A stretch of DNA of 37,928 nt from an uncultured Alistipes sp. (GTDB lineage: Bacteria; Bacteroidota; Bacteroidia; Bacteroidales; Rikenellaceae). Of this stretch, positions 22,408-31,456 are shown piece by piece (within the stretch, counting starts at the first letter, position 1; every line of letters starts with the position of its first letter). The DNA is taken from positions 1-37,928 of the forward strand of contig CAAGLB010000020.1 in NCBI GenBank assembly GCA_900770635.1. The letters are read 5' to 3'. A program made the translations under genes and the position numbers. The notes under the pieces were generated by a model. That model saw only the letters and a list, made by a program, of their open reading frames with translations, did no database searches and had not been told where the DNA came from.

Positions 22408-23640
22408 TTAGAGAGCAAACTCATCGTCAACATCCTCTACAACATCATCTGAGGTCGTTGTCGTAGATGCCTTAGCTCCATCGTCAACCTTTGCAGCCTC
22501 GACAGCAGCCTGAGCCTCTACCTCAGCACCAGCAGCCTGTGCACCATCGGTCTGTGCGCTGCCCTCGACAGCCTCGCCGCCCTCGGCATTCGCTGCGGCC
22601 TCAGCCTCGAGGCGTGCCTGCTCCTCGGCAGCCAAACGCTCCTGCTCCTCGTTTAGGCGAGCCTCCTCCTGAGCCTCCTGCTCCATAAGCAAGCGCTGCT
22701 TCTCGAGATACTTGGCATTCTTATCCGAGATCTTCGATAGTGAGTCGATAAGTTTCTCATCACAAGTGAGATACAACGACACCTTAGTGCCTCGTGCAAC
22801 ACCCTTCTTGGCAGGCTGCGTCTGCATATACACACGTGCTATACGGCGGCTTTTAAGGTCGCTAACAGTCTCGTCGTAGACAATCTTATTGACATTAAGA
22901 CCACTCGCCCACAAAGCACTCTGCGCCTGGTGTAGGCGCATACCCATCAATCGTGGCACAGAGGTGATATGCTTACCCGCACGATAGCCCACATGAAGCG
23001 TCACAGGCGAGCCATAAGGCATTGTTATATTGGTGCTTCGGGTGATTGTTCTACCGCCTACCGACTGATCAAGAACCATATCGGAGTGGTGGTGCTGGCG
23101 GTAAACAAGCTCCTTGATACGGAAACCATCACGCTCCAACTGATTGAGTACCTGGCGTATAGGCATGTGACCAACATAAGGCACCTTAACCTGGCGTCGA
23201 GCATAGGCATTCACCGTAAGATAGATCTTTCTATCGGGCTTCACCGTAACCTCACGCACGGTCGAAGGTGCTGGCATCTGGTCGATAACCATGCCACCAT
23301 CGATATCGGTCTCGTACACCGAGTCACGAACAACAATCTCGAGGTCCAGATCGTCTGCAACCTTGCGTGCATCCTCGAGATTCATCTCGATGAAGTTAGG
23401 CACAACGATGCTCTTGTTGTGACGTGTACCCAACATCAAACCAAAGTAGACCAAGAGCACAACGGCAATACCAAATAAGCCGATAAACATCATGTTGAAC
23501 AACACAATATAGCGCTTATACGCACGCATAAAACCGCTCTCAGCAGCCTTAGCGCCACCCTTTGTTGTGTCTACCTCTGATCTGCTTGCAGGCTGAGCCG
23601 CTGTCGACTCCTGCTTGCCCATCTTCTTCTGCTTCTTCAT
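22408..23640 (-). CDS. Possible internal start: separate PASTA-domain membrane protein
   Basis: An in-frame ATG at 23640 (MKKQKKMGKQES), preceded by GATAATAAA, would give a 410-residue product. It would have a basic cytoplasmic N-terminus, one membrane span, three PASTA domains outside and a coiled-coil tail, which is the normal domain order for stand-alone Bacteroidota PASTA proteins. PASTA domains bind peptidoglycan or muropeptides in other bacteria. Whether this start is used beside or instead of the fusion is not decided by sequence. Confidence 0.4.
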   Translation of the reverse strand: MKKQKKMGKQESTAAQPASRSEVDTTKGGAKAAESGFMRAYKRYIVLFNMMFIGLFGIAVVLLVYFGLMLGTRHNKSIVVPNFIEMNLEDARKVADDLDLEIVVRDSVYETDIDGGMVIDQMPAPSTVREVTVKPDRKIYLTVNAYARRQVKVPYVGHMPIRQVLNQLERDGFRIKELVYRQHHHSDMVLDQSVGGRTITRSTNITMPYGSPVTLHVGYRAGKHITSVPRLMGMRLHQAQSALWASGLNVNKIVYDETVSDLKSRRIARVYMQTQPAKKGVARGTKVSLYLTCDEKLIDSLSKISDKNAKYLEKQRLLMEQEAQEEARLNEEQERLAAEEQARLEAEAAANAEGGEAVEGSAQTDGAQAAGAEVEAQAAVEAAKVDDGAKASTTTTSDDVVEDVDDEFAL

Positions 23641-24834
23641 TTTATTATCTCGTTTTTTATCTTCCTTCTTCTCTTTGGCATCGTCAGCCCTGTTAGCATC
23701 TTTCACCACAGGCTCTGCCGACTTAGGCTTCGTCGATACCTCACCCTCTGATAGCTCACTACGTCGCAACTCACGATAGTGCGTATCACGCTCAACAGCC
23801 ACAAAGCCCGCATCGTGAACCAACGACTCGAGTTCGGCAACACTCATCGAGGGGCGTGCATCAGCACCTGCCATCGAGTAGATCTTTGTCGAGTCGTCGA
23901 TAGTGCCATCGATGTCATCAGCGCCAAAGGCCAACGCCATCTCTGTGACACTCTTGCCGTATGCCACCCAATATGCCTTGATGTGGGGTATGTTATCGAG
24001 GAATATTCGGCTCATGGCTATCGTGCGCATATCCTCCTCCACCGAGCACTCGCCAATCTCCGACATGCGGTTGTTGCGACTGCGATACTTCAATGGAATG
24101 AAGGCGTTGAAGCCTGGCGCTTCGTCCTGCAACTTACGCAGACGATAGAGGTGGTCGACACGCTGCTCGATGCTCTCGACATGGCCGTAAAGCATTGTGC
24201 AGTTTGTAGGAATACCAAGCTTATGCGCTGTACGATGCACCTCCAACCACTCCTCAGACGAGCACTTATCGGGGCATAGTTTCGAGCGTAGCTCCTCGTC
24301 GAAGATCTCGGCACCGCCACCAGGGATACTCTCCATGCCCGCATCTTTGAGGCGCTGCATACCCTCGTCAAGAGTCAGCTCGGCACGACGTATCATATAC
24401 AATATCTCGACTGCCGTATAGGCCTTAACAGCCACCTCAGGCAATGCTCGCTTCACACGACGAATCATCTCGCAATAGCTGTCGAGAGTATGGTCGGGGT
24501 GCACACCACCAACGATATGTACCTCGGTGATGCCTGTACCACGCATCTTTGCTGCACGCTCCTCAACCTCGTCGAGCGTCATGCTCCACGCATCGGCATC
24601 GCCCTGGCGACGACGAAACGAGCAGAACTCACAGTTGAAGATACAGATGTTCGAGGGCTCGATATGAATGTTACGGTTGTAGTAGACCACCTCGCCACTC
24701 TCGGCACGCTTGCGGGCTGTGGCCAACTCGCCAAGCAACCACAATGGAGCATGACGCCACAACGTCACAGCATCCTCCACCGTAAGGCGCTCGCCACGAC
24801 GCACATAGTCTACTATATGTGATATATTTTGCAT
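22408..24834 (-). CDS. mqnE: MqnE aminofutalosine synthase fused to a membrane PASTA protein
   Basis: The single 808-codon frame has two parts. Residues 1 to about 360 are the radical-SAM enzyme MqnE of the futalosine menaquinone pathway. Its cluster cysteines C64, C68 and C71 lie in HIEPSNICIFNCEFCSFRR, with HIVGGVHPDH and ESIPGGGAEIF as family blocks. A charged Lys/Asp linker (about 365-435) follows. Then come one membrane span (about 443-468, VLFNMMFIGLFGIAVVLLVYFG), three PASTA domains (about 475-690), a coiled coil rich in Glu/Ala (about 700-760) and an acidic tail. MqnE alone is about 370 residues, and a PASTA protein before rluD is usual in Bacteroidota. An internal ATG (residue 399, position 23640) after an AT-rich stretch could start the PASTA part separately. 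Confidence 0.85.
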   Translation of the reverse strand: MQNISHIVDYVRRGERLTVEDAVTLWRHAPLWLLGELATARKRAESGEVVYYNRNIHIEPSNICIFNCEFCSFRRRQGDADAWSMTLDEVEERAAKMRGTGITEVHIVGGVHPDHTLDSYCEMIRRVKRALPEVAVKAYTAVEILYMIRRAELTLDEGMQRLKDAGMESIPGGGAEIFDEELRSKLCPDKCSSEEWLEVHRTAHKLGIPTNCTMLYGHVESIEQRVDHLYRLRKLQDEAPGFNAFIPLKYRSRNNRMSEIGECSVEEDMRTIAMSRIFLDNIPHIKAYWVAYGKSVTEMALAFGADDIDGTIDDSTKIYSMAGADARPSMSVAELESLVHDAGFVAVERDTHYRELRRSELSEGEVSTKPKSAEPVVKDANRADDAKEKKEDKKRDNKMKKQKKMGKQESTAAQPASRSEVDTTKGGAKAAESGFMRAYKRYIVLFNMMFIGLFGIAVVLLVYFGLMLGTRHNKSIVVPNFIEMNLEDARKVADDLDLEIVVRDSVYETDIDGGMVIDQMPAPSTVREVTVKPDRKIYLTVNAYARRQVKVPYVGHMPIRQVLNQLERDGFRIKELVYRQHHHSDMVLDQSVGGRTITRSTNITMPYGSPVTLHVGYRAGKHITSVPRLMGMRLHQAQSALWASGLNVNKIVYDETVSDLKSRRIARVYMQTQPAKKGVARGTKVSLYLTCDEKLIDSLSKISDKNAKYLEKQRLLMEQEAQEEARLNEEQERLAAEEQARLEAEAAANAEGGEAVEGSAQTDGAQAAGAEVEAQAAVEAAKVDDGAKASTTTTSDDVVEDVDDEFAL

Positions 24835-24836
24835 TG

Positions 24837-25952
24837 CTACTTTGGAGCTTTAATGTAAACGATTATTGCAATTAGCGCAAATATTATATTCGGCAGCCAC
24901 ACACCAAACCAAGGTGTCATAGAGCCACTTATGGCAATCTGCTCGAAGATTCTGCCAAGCATGATATAGCTGAAGCATAGTGTAATGCCCAAGCCAATAT
25001 GCACACCCATACCTCCTCGCACCTTGCGTGACGACAACGACACACCAATGAGCGTGAGGATAAACGTGGATATAGGATACGAGAAACGTGTATGTCGCTC
25101 AACCTCAATGATAAACACATCATCCGAGCTCTTCTTGCGCTGCTGATAGATATAATCGTTAAGCTCGCCGATGGTCATAGTCTTTACCAGCGACTTTGTC
25201 TCGCCAAGCTCACGTGCGTCGAGGTTGATGAGCGTGTCGAGGTTGCGATGCAGCTCGAAATCGTAGACGTTCTCTGCTGTGCACCTATATGTCACATACT
25301 TAGATGCTGTCCAGCGGCCATGCTCCTCATCGAACTTAGCTCCCGAGGCCTCCAACTTAGCCACAAGTTCCGAGCCATCATACTGCTCGAGGGCAAAGAA
25401 CGACACCGACTCGCCACGTGGGGTGTAGCCTCGCACATAGGCAAACGTGCCATCATCGATCTGGCGATAGGCATTCTCGTCGTAAAGCACACGCTGGTTA
25501 CTCTTGATATACTGGCTCTCAAACTGGATGACATCACGCTGTGCCTGAGGTATAACCCACAGACTGAGAGTCATGTTGAGCATGGTGATGATGAATGCTC
25601 CCAGCATATATGGCCACATAAGTCGTCGGAAACTAACGCCGCCCGACAATATTGCCACAATCTCGGTCTGCATAGCCAGCTTCGAGGTGAAGAATATCAC
25701 AGCGATAAAGGTGAACAGCGACGAGAACTGACTTATGAAGTATGGGATAAAGTTAAGATAGTAGTCGTTGACCACTGCGCTCCAAGGGGCTTTAAGCTCG
25801 GTGAAGTCATCGACCTTCTCAACATAGTCGAACACAACGACAATGATGATAATCATCAGCAAGCCAAAGACGTAGGTCCTCAGAAACTTGCCAAGGATAT
25901 ATCTATCGAGAGTTCGATATGCTGGTATTGAGGGTATGCGATAAAATCTCAT
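24837..25952 (-). CDS. LptF/LptG family permease
   Basis: The 371-residue YjgP/YjgQ-type inner-membrane subunit is expected to work with an LptB ATPase to extract lipopolysaccharide for transport to the outer membrane. It has three membrane spans in the N-terminal part (about 25-45, 65-90, 105-130), a periplasmic beta-jellyroll of about 150 residues and three spans at the C-terminus (about 290-370). Family features include LDRYILGKFLRTY at the start and LGVSLSSRKVRGGMGVHIGLG before the last spans. LptF and LptG cannot be told apart here. Its stop is 2 bp before the mqnE start, which suggests translational coupling. Confidence 0.88.
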   Translation of the reverse strand: MRFYRIPSIPAYRTLDRYILGKFLRTYVFGLLMIIIIVVVFDYVEKVDDFTELKAPWSAVVNDYYLNFIPYFISQFSSLFTFIAVIFFTSKLAMQTEIVAILSGGVSFRRLMWPYMLGAFIITMLNMTLSLWVIPQAQRDVIQFESQYIKSNQRVLYDENAYRQIDDGTFAYVRGYTPRGESVSFFALEQYDGSELVAKLEASGAKFDEEHGRWTASKYVTYRCTAENVYDFELHRNLDTLINLDARELGETKSLVKTMTIGELNDYIYQQRKKSSDDVFIIEVERHTRFSYPISTFILTLIGVSLSSRKVRGGMGVHIGLGITLCFSYIMLGRIFEQIAISGSMTPWFGVWLPNIIFALIAIIVYIKAPK

Positions 25953-25981
25953 AATTCGATGTTTAGCTACATGTTAGCCAA

Positions 25982-27112
25982 TTATAGTCTGCGTGCGAGT
26001 TTTATGACCATCTCTTCCTTCCATGCCTTGAAGTCACCAGCAATGATATGCTTGCGTGCCTCACCCACCAGCCATAGGTAGAATGCCGTGTTGTGCAACG
26101 AGGCAATCTGCGCCGCAAGCATCTCCTTACACACTACGAGGTGGTGCAAATAGGCCTTGGTGTAGACCTTATCGACGAAGGTGACACCATTAGGATCTAT
26201 TGGCGAGAAGTCGTCCTCCCACTTTTTGTTGCGAATGTTTATCACACCCTCCGACGTAAAGAGCTGACCATTGCGGCCGTTGCGTGTAGGCATAACACAA
26301 TCAAACATATCGACACCTCGGTCGATAGCTTCGAGGATGTTGACAGGCGTGCCGACACCCATCAAGTAGCGTGGCTTATCCTCCGGCAGCACCTCATTAC
26401 ACACCTCAATCATAGAGTACATTACGTCGGTAGGCTCGCCTACTGCTAAGCCACCAATAGCATAGCCATCGGCATTGTACTGCAACACGTTGCGTGCTGC
26501 ACGCTCACGCAGGTCGGCATAGCCACAACCCTGCACAATGGGAAATAGCGACTGGTAGTGCCCCCACTTAGGTGCTGTCTGGTGATAGCGGTTGAAGCAG
26601 CGGTCGAGCCATCTCTCAGTCAGTGCCAACGACTTTGCCGCATAGTCGTGCGGAGCGTCGCCAGGAGGACACTCGTCGAAGGCCATCATGATGTCGGCAC
26701 CGATAGTACGCTCGGTGTCGATGACGCTCTCTGGCGTAAAGACATGGCGTGAGCCGTCGATGTGCGACTGGAAGTGGCAACCATCCTCTTTAAGCTTGCG
26801 GCATGCCGCCAACGAGAAGACCTGGAAGCCGCCGCTATCTGTAAGCATAGGCTTCTGCCACGACGAGAACTGGTGCACACCACCCGCCTTCTCGATGATA
26901 TCCATACCTGGACGGAGATATAGATGGTAGGTATTGGCCAAGATAATCTGCGCCTTAGCCTCATGCTCGATGTCACGATGAAAGATACCCTTCATTGCTG
27001 CGGCAGTACCCACAGGCATGAATATCGGGGTTTCGATAGGGCCATGATCGGTCTGGATAAGGCCAGCACGTGCCTTGCTATCCGAAGTAGTATATTGTAA
27101 AGTAAACTCCAT
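25982..27112 (-). CDS. tgt: tRNA-guanine transglycosylase
   Basis: The enzyme exchanges G34 for preQ1 (queuine precursor) in tRNA-Asp, Asn, His and Tyr. ATG at 27112 (MEFTLQYTTSDSKARAG, 376 residues) is chosen because it lies about 12 bp downstream of the predicted transcription start and matches the family start; the longer frame would begin upstream. Motifs are DSGGFQVFSLA with the nucleophilic/general-base Asp, GGLAVGEP and DMFDCVMPTRNGRNG with the second Asp. The usual zinc motif CxCxxC before AYLHHL is absent (DPNGVTFVDKVYTKAYLHHL); from memory other Bacteroidota Tgt proteins share this. It heads the minus-strand operon. Confidence 0.95.
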   Translation of the reverse strand: MEFTLQYTTSDSKARAGLIQTDHGPIETPIFMPVGTAAAMKGIFHRDIEHEAKAQIILANTYHLYLRPGMDIIEKAGGVHQFSSWQKPMLTDSGGFQVFSLAACRKLKEDGCHFQSHIDGSRHVFTPESVIDTERTIGADIMMAFDECPPGDAPHDYAAKSLALTERWLDRCFNRYHQTAPKWGHYQSLFPIVQGCGYADLRERAARNVLQYNADGYAIGGLAVGEPTDVMYSMIEVCNEVLPEDKPRYLMGVGTPVNILEAIDRGVDMFDCVMPTRNGRNGQLFTSEGVINIRNKKWEDDFSPIDPNGVTFVDKVYTKAYLHHLVVCKEMLAAQIASLHNTAFYLWLVGEARKHIIAGDFKAWKEEMVIKLARRL

Positions 27113-27130
27113 ATATGTATATATAACGCA

Positions 27131-27162
27131 CAAAGATAGAAAAAATTCCCTAATCCACCAAA
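27131..27162 (-). promoter_or_regulatory. Promoter of the tgt operon
   Basis: On the minus strand: TTTG (27162-27159), a 20-nt spacer, TATCTTTG (27138-27131). It is divergent from the plus-strand promoter about 80 bp away. Confidence 0.8.
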
Positions 27163-27240
27163 CCAAAATCGACCTCTCGCACTATTTTTACCACACATAG
27201 TCGTAACATGCAAAAAAGAGCAAAATGTTTGGGCCACAGA

Positions 27241-27272
27241 TTTGGGCGTTTACATTTTTTTGACTACATTTG
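27241..27272 (+). promoter_or_regulatory. Promoter of the GT2/sigma operon
   Basis: TTTG at 27241-27244, a 20-nt spacer and TACATTTG at 27265-27272. The start codon at 27299 leaves a short leader. Confidence 0.8.
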
Positions 27273-27298
27273 CACGTTATATCTAAATAAACGTAGCT

Positions 27299-28456
27299 AT
27301 GCATTTTTTTAGCAATATATTGGACTCTTACTCATGGCAAGGCATTGCACTCGTAGTGCTGCTCATCGCACTCTTTTTTGTACAGTTCTACTACTATGTA
27401 GTAAGCTATCGTCGCATCCACCGTTTTCGTCTGATGCACCGCAACGACAAATACTGCGAAAAACCATATATCTCGGTCATCGTGGCTGTGCGTGGCGAGG
27501 ACGAATATTTCCTCAGCAACCAGCTCCACAAGCTCCTCTCGCAGAGCTACGATGTATATGAGATTGTCGTGGTCTACATCGGCCGTGACGTAGACTACTA
27601 CGCCGAGTTGCAGCGCATACGCGACCAACGCTCAAACATGAAGCTCACGAAGATGAGTGGCAATGGCCGCATCTACATCACCACAAAGCAGGCCTACAAC
27701 GTGGGCATCAAGTCGGCGCAGTACGACAATCTGCTATTCACCACCCCTTGTGCCATACCCGCAACCGACGAGTGGGTGACATACATGTCCTACGCCTTTG
27801 AGCGTGGAACAATCGTTGCAGGCGCTGTAGCACCACGCTTCAAGGAGGACAAGCTACGCACCTACCTCATGCGCATGACAGAGTTTCATTATAGCCGCAA
27901 CCACATGGCTATGGCCGTAAACGACAGAATATACGTAGCTCCACGCAGCAACTTCGGCTTCACACGCAAGCTCTACGAGGCCACACGAGGCTTCAACCAC
28001 CTCAATATGGACATCGGCGAGAACGACCTATACATACAGTCGATAACCTCGCCACGACGCAGCGCCGTGATGCTCTCGCCTAAGTCGCTCGTCTACGAAG
28101 ATCGTCCATCGACATGGGGCGATTGGCTCGATGTTGTGCGCTACAACCGCTCGACAGCACCCTACTACCCTACCTCTATCGGCACTTTCCAGCGCTGGGA
28201 GGCTGGTAGCCGCATGCTCTTCTTCATGGTAGCGCTTGCAATTATCGTGATACTACCTCTCGAGCTAAAAATTGTAGCAGCCGTCGTAGCCCTACTTCGC
28301 TATATCATGGTGTTGCTATCAACACGCAAGTCGGCAGATAAGTTTGGCGAGAAGGATATTCTCCTAAAATACTGGATATACGACCTTATAGGTCCTGTTA
28401 TAGACTTTGTCATCGGACTCAAGCAGAGCAACAATAGCCCTAAGGCATGGATCTAA
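27299..28456 (+). CDS. Membrane-bound family-2 glycosyltransferase-like protein
   Basis: The 385-residue protein has one N-terminal membrane span (about 15-37, GIALVVLLIALFFVQFYYYVV). A GT2-like cytoplasmic domain (about 57-290) begins YISVIVAVRGEDEYFLSNQLHKLLSQSYDVYEIVVV. Two hydrophobic spans follow near 300-335. A clear catalytic DxD is not obvious (VYIGRDVDYY and MDIGENDLY are the nearest), so activity is uncertain. The product may be involved in envelope polysaccharide. It overlaps the following ECF sigma gene by 10 bp, a pairing that suggests translational coupling. Confidence 0.7.
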   Translation: MHFFSNILDSYSWQGIALVVLLIALFFVQFYYYVVSYRRIHRFRLMHRNDKYCEKPYISVIVAVRGEDEYFLSNQLHKLLSQSYDVYEIVVVYIGRDVDYYAELQRIRDQRSNMKLTKMSGNGRIYITTKQAYNVGIKSAQYDNLLFTTPCAIPATDEWVTYMSYAFERGTIVAGAVAPRFKEDKLRTYLMRMTEFHYSRNHMAMAVNDRIYVAPRSNFGFTRKLYEATRGFNHLNMDIGENDLYIQSITSPRRSAVMLSPKSLVYEDRPSTWGDWLDVVRYNRSTAPYYPTSIGTFQRWEAGSRMLFFMVALAIIVILPLELKIVAAVVALLRYIMVLLSTRKSADKFGEKDILLKYWIYDLIGPVIDFVIGLKQSNNSPKAWI

Positions 28457-29004
28457 AAGAGTATATCATAGCATCGGACCACCAGCTCATCAAGCTGGCC
28501 TCGGAGGGCGACCACCAAGCCTTCGAGCACCTCTTCATGCGCTATAACGAGGCTATACGCCACCTCTTTGAGCAACGTCTTAGCGACAAGGATGTGGCCA
28601 ACGACCTGCTGCAAGAGACCTTCATCAAGGTATATCTCCACATTGGCGACTACTCCGAGAGCTACACCTTTGGTCAGTGGGTATATACCATCGCCCGCAA
28701 CACCCTCGTAGACTACCTACGCCGCCGTGCCGACGATGTGTCCATCGACGAGAAGTTTATAGCGCCAATGGCCACAACACCCTCGCCCGAGGAGAGTGTG
28801 ATAATAAACCAGCGCACAGCCCACTTCGAGGCCTCGCTCAACGAGATTCCCGAGGACTATCGACAGATTATCGAGATGCGCTTTTTGGACGAATACTCCT
28901 ACGAGGAGATTGCCGAGAAGCTCGGCCGCCCGCTCAACACCATAAAGACGCAGATACGCCGAGCTAAGGCCGCCGTCTGCAAGATGATATTAGACAAAGA
29001 GTAG
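28447..29004 (+). CDS. RNA polymerase sigma factor, ECF/sigma-70 type
   Basis: The 185-residue protein has region 2 at about 15-90 (LIKLASEGDHQAFEHLFMRYNEAIRHLF, then DLLQETFIKVYLHI and FGQWVYTIARNTLVDYLRRR) and region 4 at about 130-180 (LNEIPEDYRQIIEMRFLDEYSYEEIAEKLGRPLNTIKTQIRRAKAAV). It lacks region 3, as is typical for ECF factors. It overlaps the GT2-like gene. No anti-sigma gene is next to it, since rsmG follows 55 bp later, which is unusual for an ECF factor. Target genes are unknown. Confidence 0.92.
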   Translation: MDLKEYIIASDHQLIKLASEGDHQAFEHLFMRYNEAIRHLFEQRLSDKDVANDLLQETFIKVYLHIGDYSESYTFGQWVYTIARNTLVDYLRRRADDVSIDEKFIAPMATTPSPEESVIINQRTAHFEASLNEIPEDYRQIIEMRFLDEYSYEEIAEKLGRPLNTIKTQIRRAKAAVCKMILDKE

Positions 29005-29059
29005 CCAACGAAACGTAGTGGCTCATCATAATTTTCGACATAGAGTGCAAATTAAGAGT

Positions 29060-29689
29060 ATGAATAGCGAGATTATAACACAATATTTCCCTGAGCTCAC
29101 ACCTCACCAGAGGGAGCAGTTTGAGGCATTGGGCACGCTCTACGAGGAGTGGAACGCCCGAATCAACGTGGTGTCACGCAAAGACATGGAGCACCTCTAC
29201 ACTCGCCACATACTCCACTCGTTGGCCATTGCCAAAGTGTGTCAATTTGAGGCTGGCGCTACGGTTGTAGATATTGGTTGCGGAGGAGGCTTTCCCTCAG
29301 TACCTCTGGCTATTATGTTCCCCGACACAGAGTTCATTGGCGTCGACTCAATCGCCAAGAAGATACGTGTTGTCGAGGGTATTAAGACGGGTGCTGACAT
29401 CAAGAATTTGAAGGCCATAAACTCACGTGCCGAGCAGCTCGGAATCAAGGCCGATTATGTGGTGTCACGTGCTGTTACCGAGATGGCAAGATTTATGCCT
29501 TGGGCATGGGGTCTCTTGCGCAAGGGGCAGCGAGGCACACTACCCAACGGCATCCTCTATCTCAAAGGTGGAGAGCTTGCCGAGGAGCTTGCAGCAACAC
29601 GCCGCAAGTGGGACTTGTACGACATTCGCACAATGTTCGACGACGAATTTTTCGAAACTAAGAAGGTTGTCTACACCAAGAAAGATTAG
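29060..29689 (+). CDS. rsmG: 16S rRNA m7G527 methyltransferase RsmG
   Basis: The 209-residue SAM-dependent enzyme methylates G527 of 16S rRNA. It has the GidB/RsmG motifs LYEEWNARINVVSRKD, RHILHSLAI, the SAM-binding VVDIGCGGGFPSVPLAI and VVSRAVTEM. ATG at 29060 (MNSEIITQYFPELTP) matches the family N-terminus better than the ATG 14 codons upstream. It ends 6 bp before the next gene. Confidence 0.95.
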   Translation: MNSEIITQYFPELTPHQREQFEALGTLYEEWNARINVVSRKDMEHLYTRHILHSLAIAKVCQFEAGATVVDIGCGGGFPSVPLAIMFPDTEFIGVDSIAKKIRVVEGIKTGADIKNLKAINSRAEQLGIKADYVVSRAVTEMARFMPWAWGLLRKGQRGTLPNGILYLKGGELAEELAATRRKWDLYDIRTMFDDEFFETKKVVYTKKD

Positions 29690-29695
29690 GATACA

Positions 29696-31417
29696 ATGAA
29701 CCAATATCGTAAACTTACACTCGACGAGCGCTCGGAGCTTGAGCGTCGTGGCTGCCATGCCGAGAGTTGGGACAACGTGGATGTTGCCCCCGACTTCTGC
29801 GTGGAGCAGCTGCGCAACGTGCGCCTTGAGGGTGAGATACGCATTGGCTCAGGCAGCTACATATCATTCTCAACACTAAGAAATTACACCATTGGACGCA
29901 ACTGCCATATCGACTCGGTGATACGCATGGAGTGTCGCCACTCGTCGCTCTTTGGCAATGGCGTTATGGTGGCCGCAGTCAACGAGAATGGTGGCCGCAG
30001 CATACCGATTTACAACGAGCTAACCTCGCAGATGGCCTACCTCATGGCCATGATGCGCAACAAGGTGGCTATGACCGAGGAGCTACAACGCAAGGTAATG
30101 GCCGAGGCCGAGAAGATGCGTAGCGAGATTGGACGTGTGGGCAACAATGTCACTATCCTTGGCGTAAGGTTTATACGTGAGGTAAACATTGCCGATAATG
30201 TAAATATCGAGGGTGCTTCACACCTCGAAAACGGCACAATCCTCGAGGGTTGTAGCATAGGTGTCGATGTCCGAGCTAAGGACTTTATCGCAGACTGCCA
30301 CTCGGTAATCGAGAGCGGAGCATGCATCGAGCGCTGCTTCGTGGGCGAGAGGTCGCTCCTGGCAAATGGCTTCACCGCTGCCGACTCACTCTTCTTTGCC
30401 AACTGCCACTTCGAGAATGGCGAGGCAGCAGCGATTTATGCTGGTCCATTTACCGTGTCGCACCACAAGTCATCGTTGCTCATAGCTGGCATCTTCTCGT
30501 TCTTCAACGCTGGTAGTGGCACCAACCAGTCGAACCACCTGTTTAAGAGTGGCGCTGTGCACCAGGCCGTGCACCTTCGAGGCTCGAAGTTTGGCAGCAA
30601 TGCCTATGTTATGTCACCTGCCATCGAAGGCCCATATACTGTGATTCTTGGCCGTCACACACGCCACCACGACACCCAAGATATGCCTTATAGCTATCTT
30701 ATCGAGGAGGGTGGCCACTCGACGTTGGTTCCCGCCATAGCCCTCACAAGCTACGGCACAGTGCGTGACATTGAGAAGTGGAAGCAGCGTGATAGGCGCA
30801 CCGCCAAGCACGACAACATACACTTCGAGGAGCACAACCCCTATCTCACAGGCAAGATGCTACGAGGTGTCGACATCCTCACACGTCTGCATGAGGACGA
30901 CACTGAGGCCAAGGAATACAACTACAACCGCACGACGATAAAGGCTACGATGCTTCAACGAGGCATCAAGCTATATAACAGCGCCATAGCAGCCTCCATC
31001 GGCTCGATGCTCAGTCGTGGCGACCTCAGCCGTGCTTCGGCCTTCGGCTGTGGCGAGTGGGTAGACATAGGTGGCCAGTATCTGCCATTCGAATATTTGG
31101 AGCGTATCATCGAGTGTGCCGAGAGCAAGGAGTCGACCATTGCCAACATTCGAGAAATGTTTGATAAGGCTATGGCAAGCTACGACGACATGGCAGCAGC
31201 CTACGCCTGCAACCTCTTAGGAGGCCTCCTTGGCCATACGCCAACAAGCGACGACATAGAGGGGGCTATTGCAGCATCGAAGCGCATCATCGAGCGCATG
31301 CGTGAGAAGACCGAAGCCGACCGTCTGCGTGACACAGGCGTCGAGATGATGATAGGCTACGGCTACGACTTCCGCTCGGTTGACGAGCAGCTTGCCGACT
31401 TTAAGAATACACGATAA
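29696..31417 (+). CDS. DUF4954-type protein with left-handed beta-helix repeats
   Basis: The 573-residue protein is assigned to DUF4954 from memory of its overall pattern. Residues about 30-85 and 140-300 show hexapeptide-like runs (VRLEGEIRIGSGSYISFSTLRNYTIGRNCHIDSVI; NVTILGVRFIREVNIADNVNIEGASHLENGTILEGCSIGVDV) of a left-handed beta-helix, the fold of acyl- and nucleotidyl-transferases. The middle part is well conserved in style (NQSNHLFKSGAVHQAVHLRGSKFGSNAYVMSP). The C-terminal about 170 residues are helical. The length is close to or a little below the usual size. No substrate is known; cytoplasmic. It follows rsmG by 6 bp. Confidence 0.75.
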   Translation: MNQYRKLTLDERSELERRGCHAESWDNVDVAPDFCVEQLRNVRLEGEIRIGSGSYISFSTLRNYTIGRNCHIDSVIRMECRHSSLFGNGVMVAAVNENGGRSIPIYNELTSQMAYLMAMMRNKVAMTEELQRKVMAEAEKMRSEIGRVGNNVTILGVRFIREVNIADNVNIEGASHLENGTILEGCSIGVDVRAKDFIADCHSVIESGACIERCFVGERSLLANGFTAADSLFFANCHFENGEAAAIYAGPFTVSHHKSSLLIAGIFSFFNAGSGTNQSNHLFKSGAVHQAVHLRGSKFGSNAYVMSPAIEGPYTVILGRHTRHHDTQDMPYSYLIEEGGHSTLVPAIALTSYGTVRDIEKWKQRDRRTAKHDNIHFEEHNPYLTGKMLRGVDILTRLHEDDTEAKEYNYNRTTIKATMLQRGIKLYNSAIAASIGSMLSRGDLSRASAFGCGEWVDIGGQYLPFEYLERIIECAESKESTIANIREMFDKAMASYDDMAAAYACNLLGGLLGHTPTSDDIEGAIAASKRIIERMREKTEADRLRDTGVEMMIGYGYDFRSVDEQLADFKNTR

Positions 31418-31456
31418 CGCAAAAACCAAAACATAAACACTAAAACAAACAAGACT

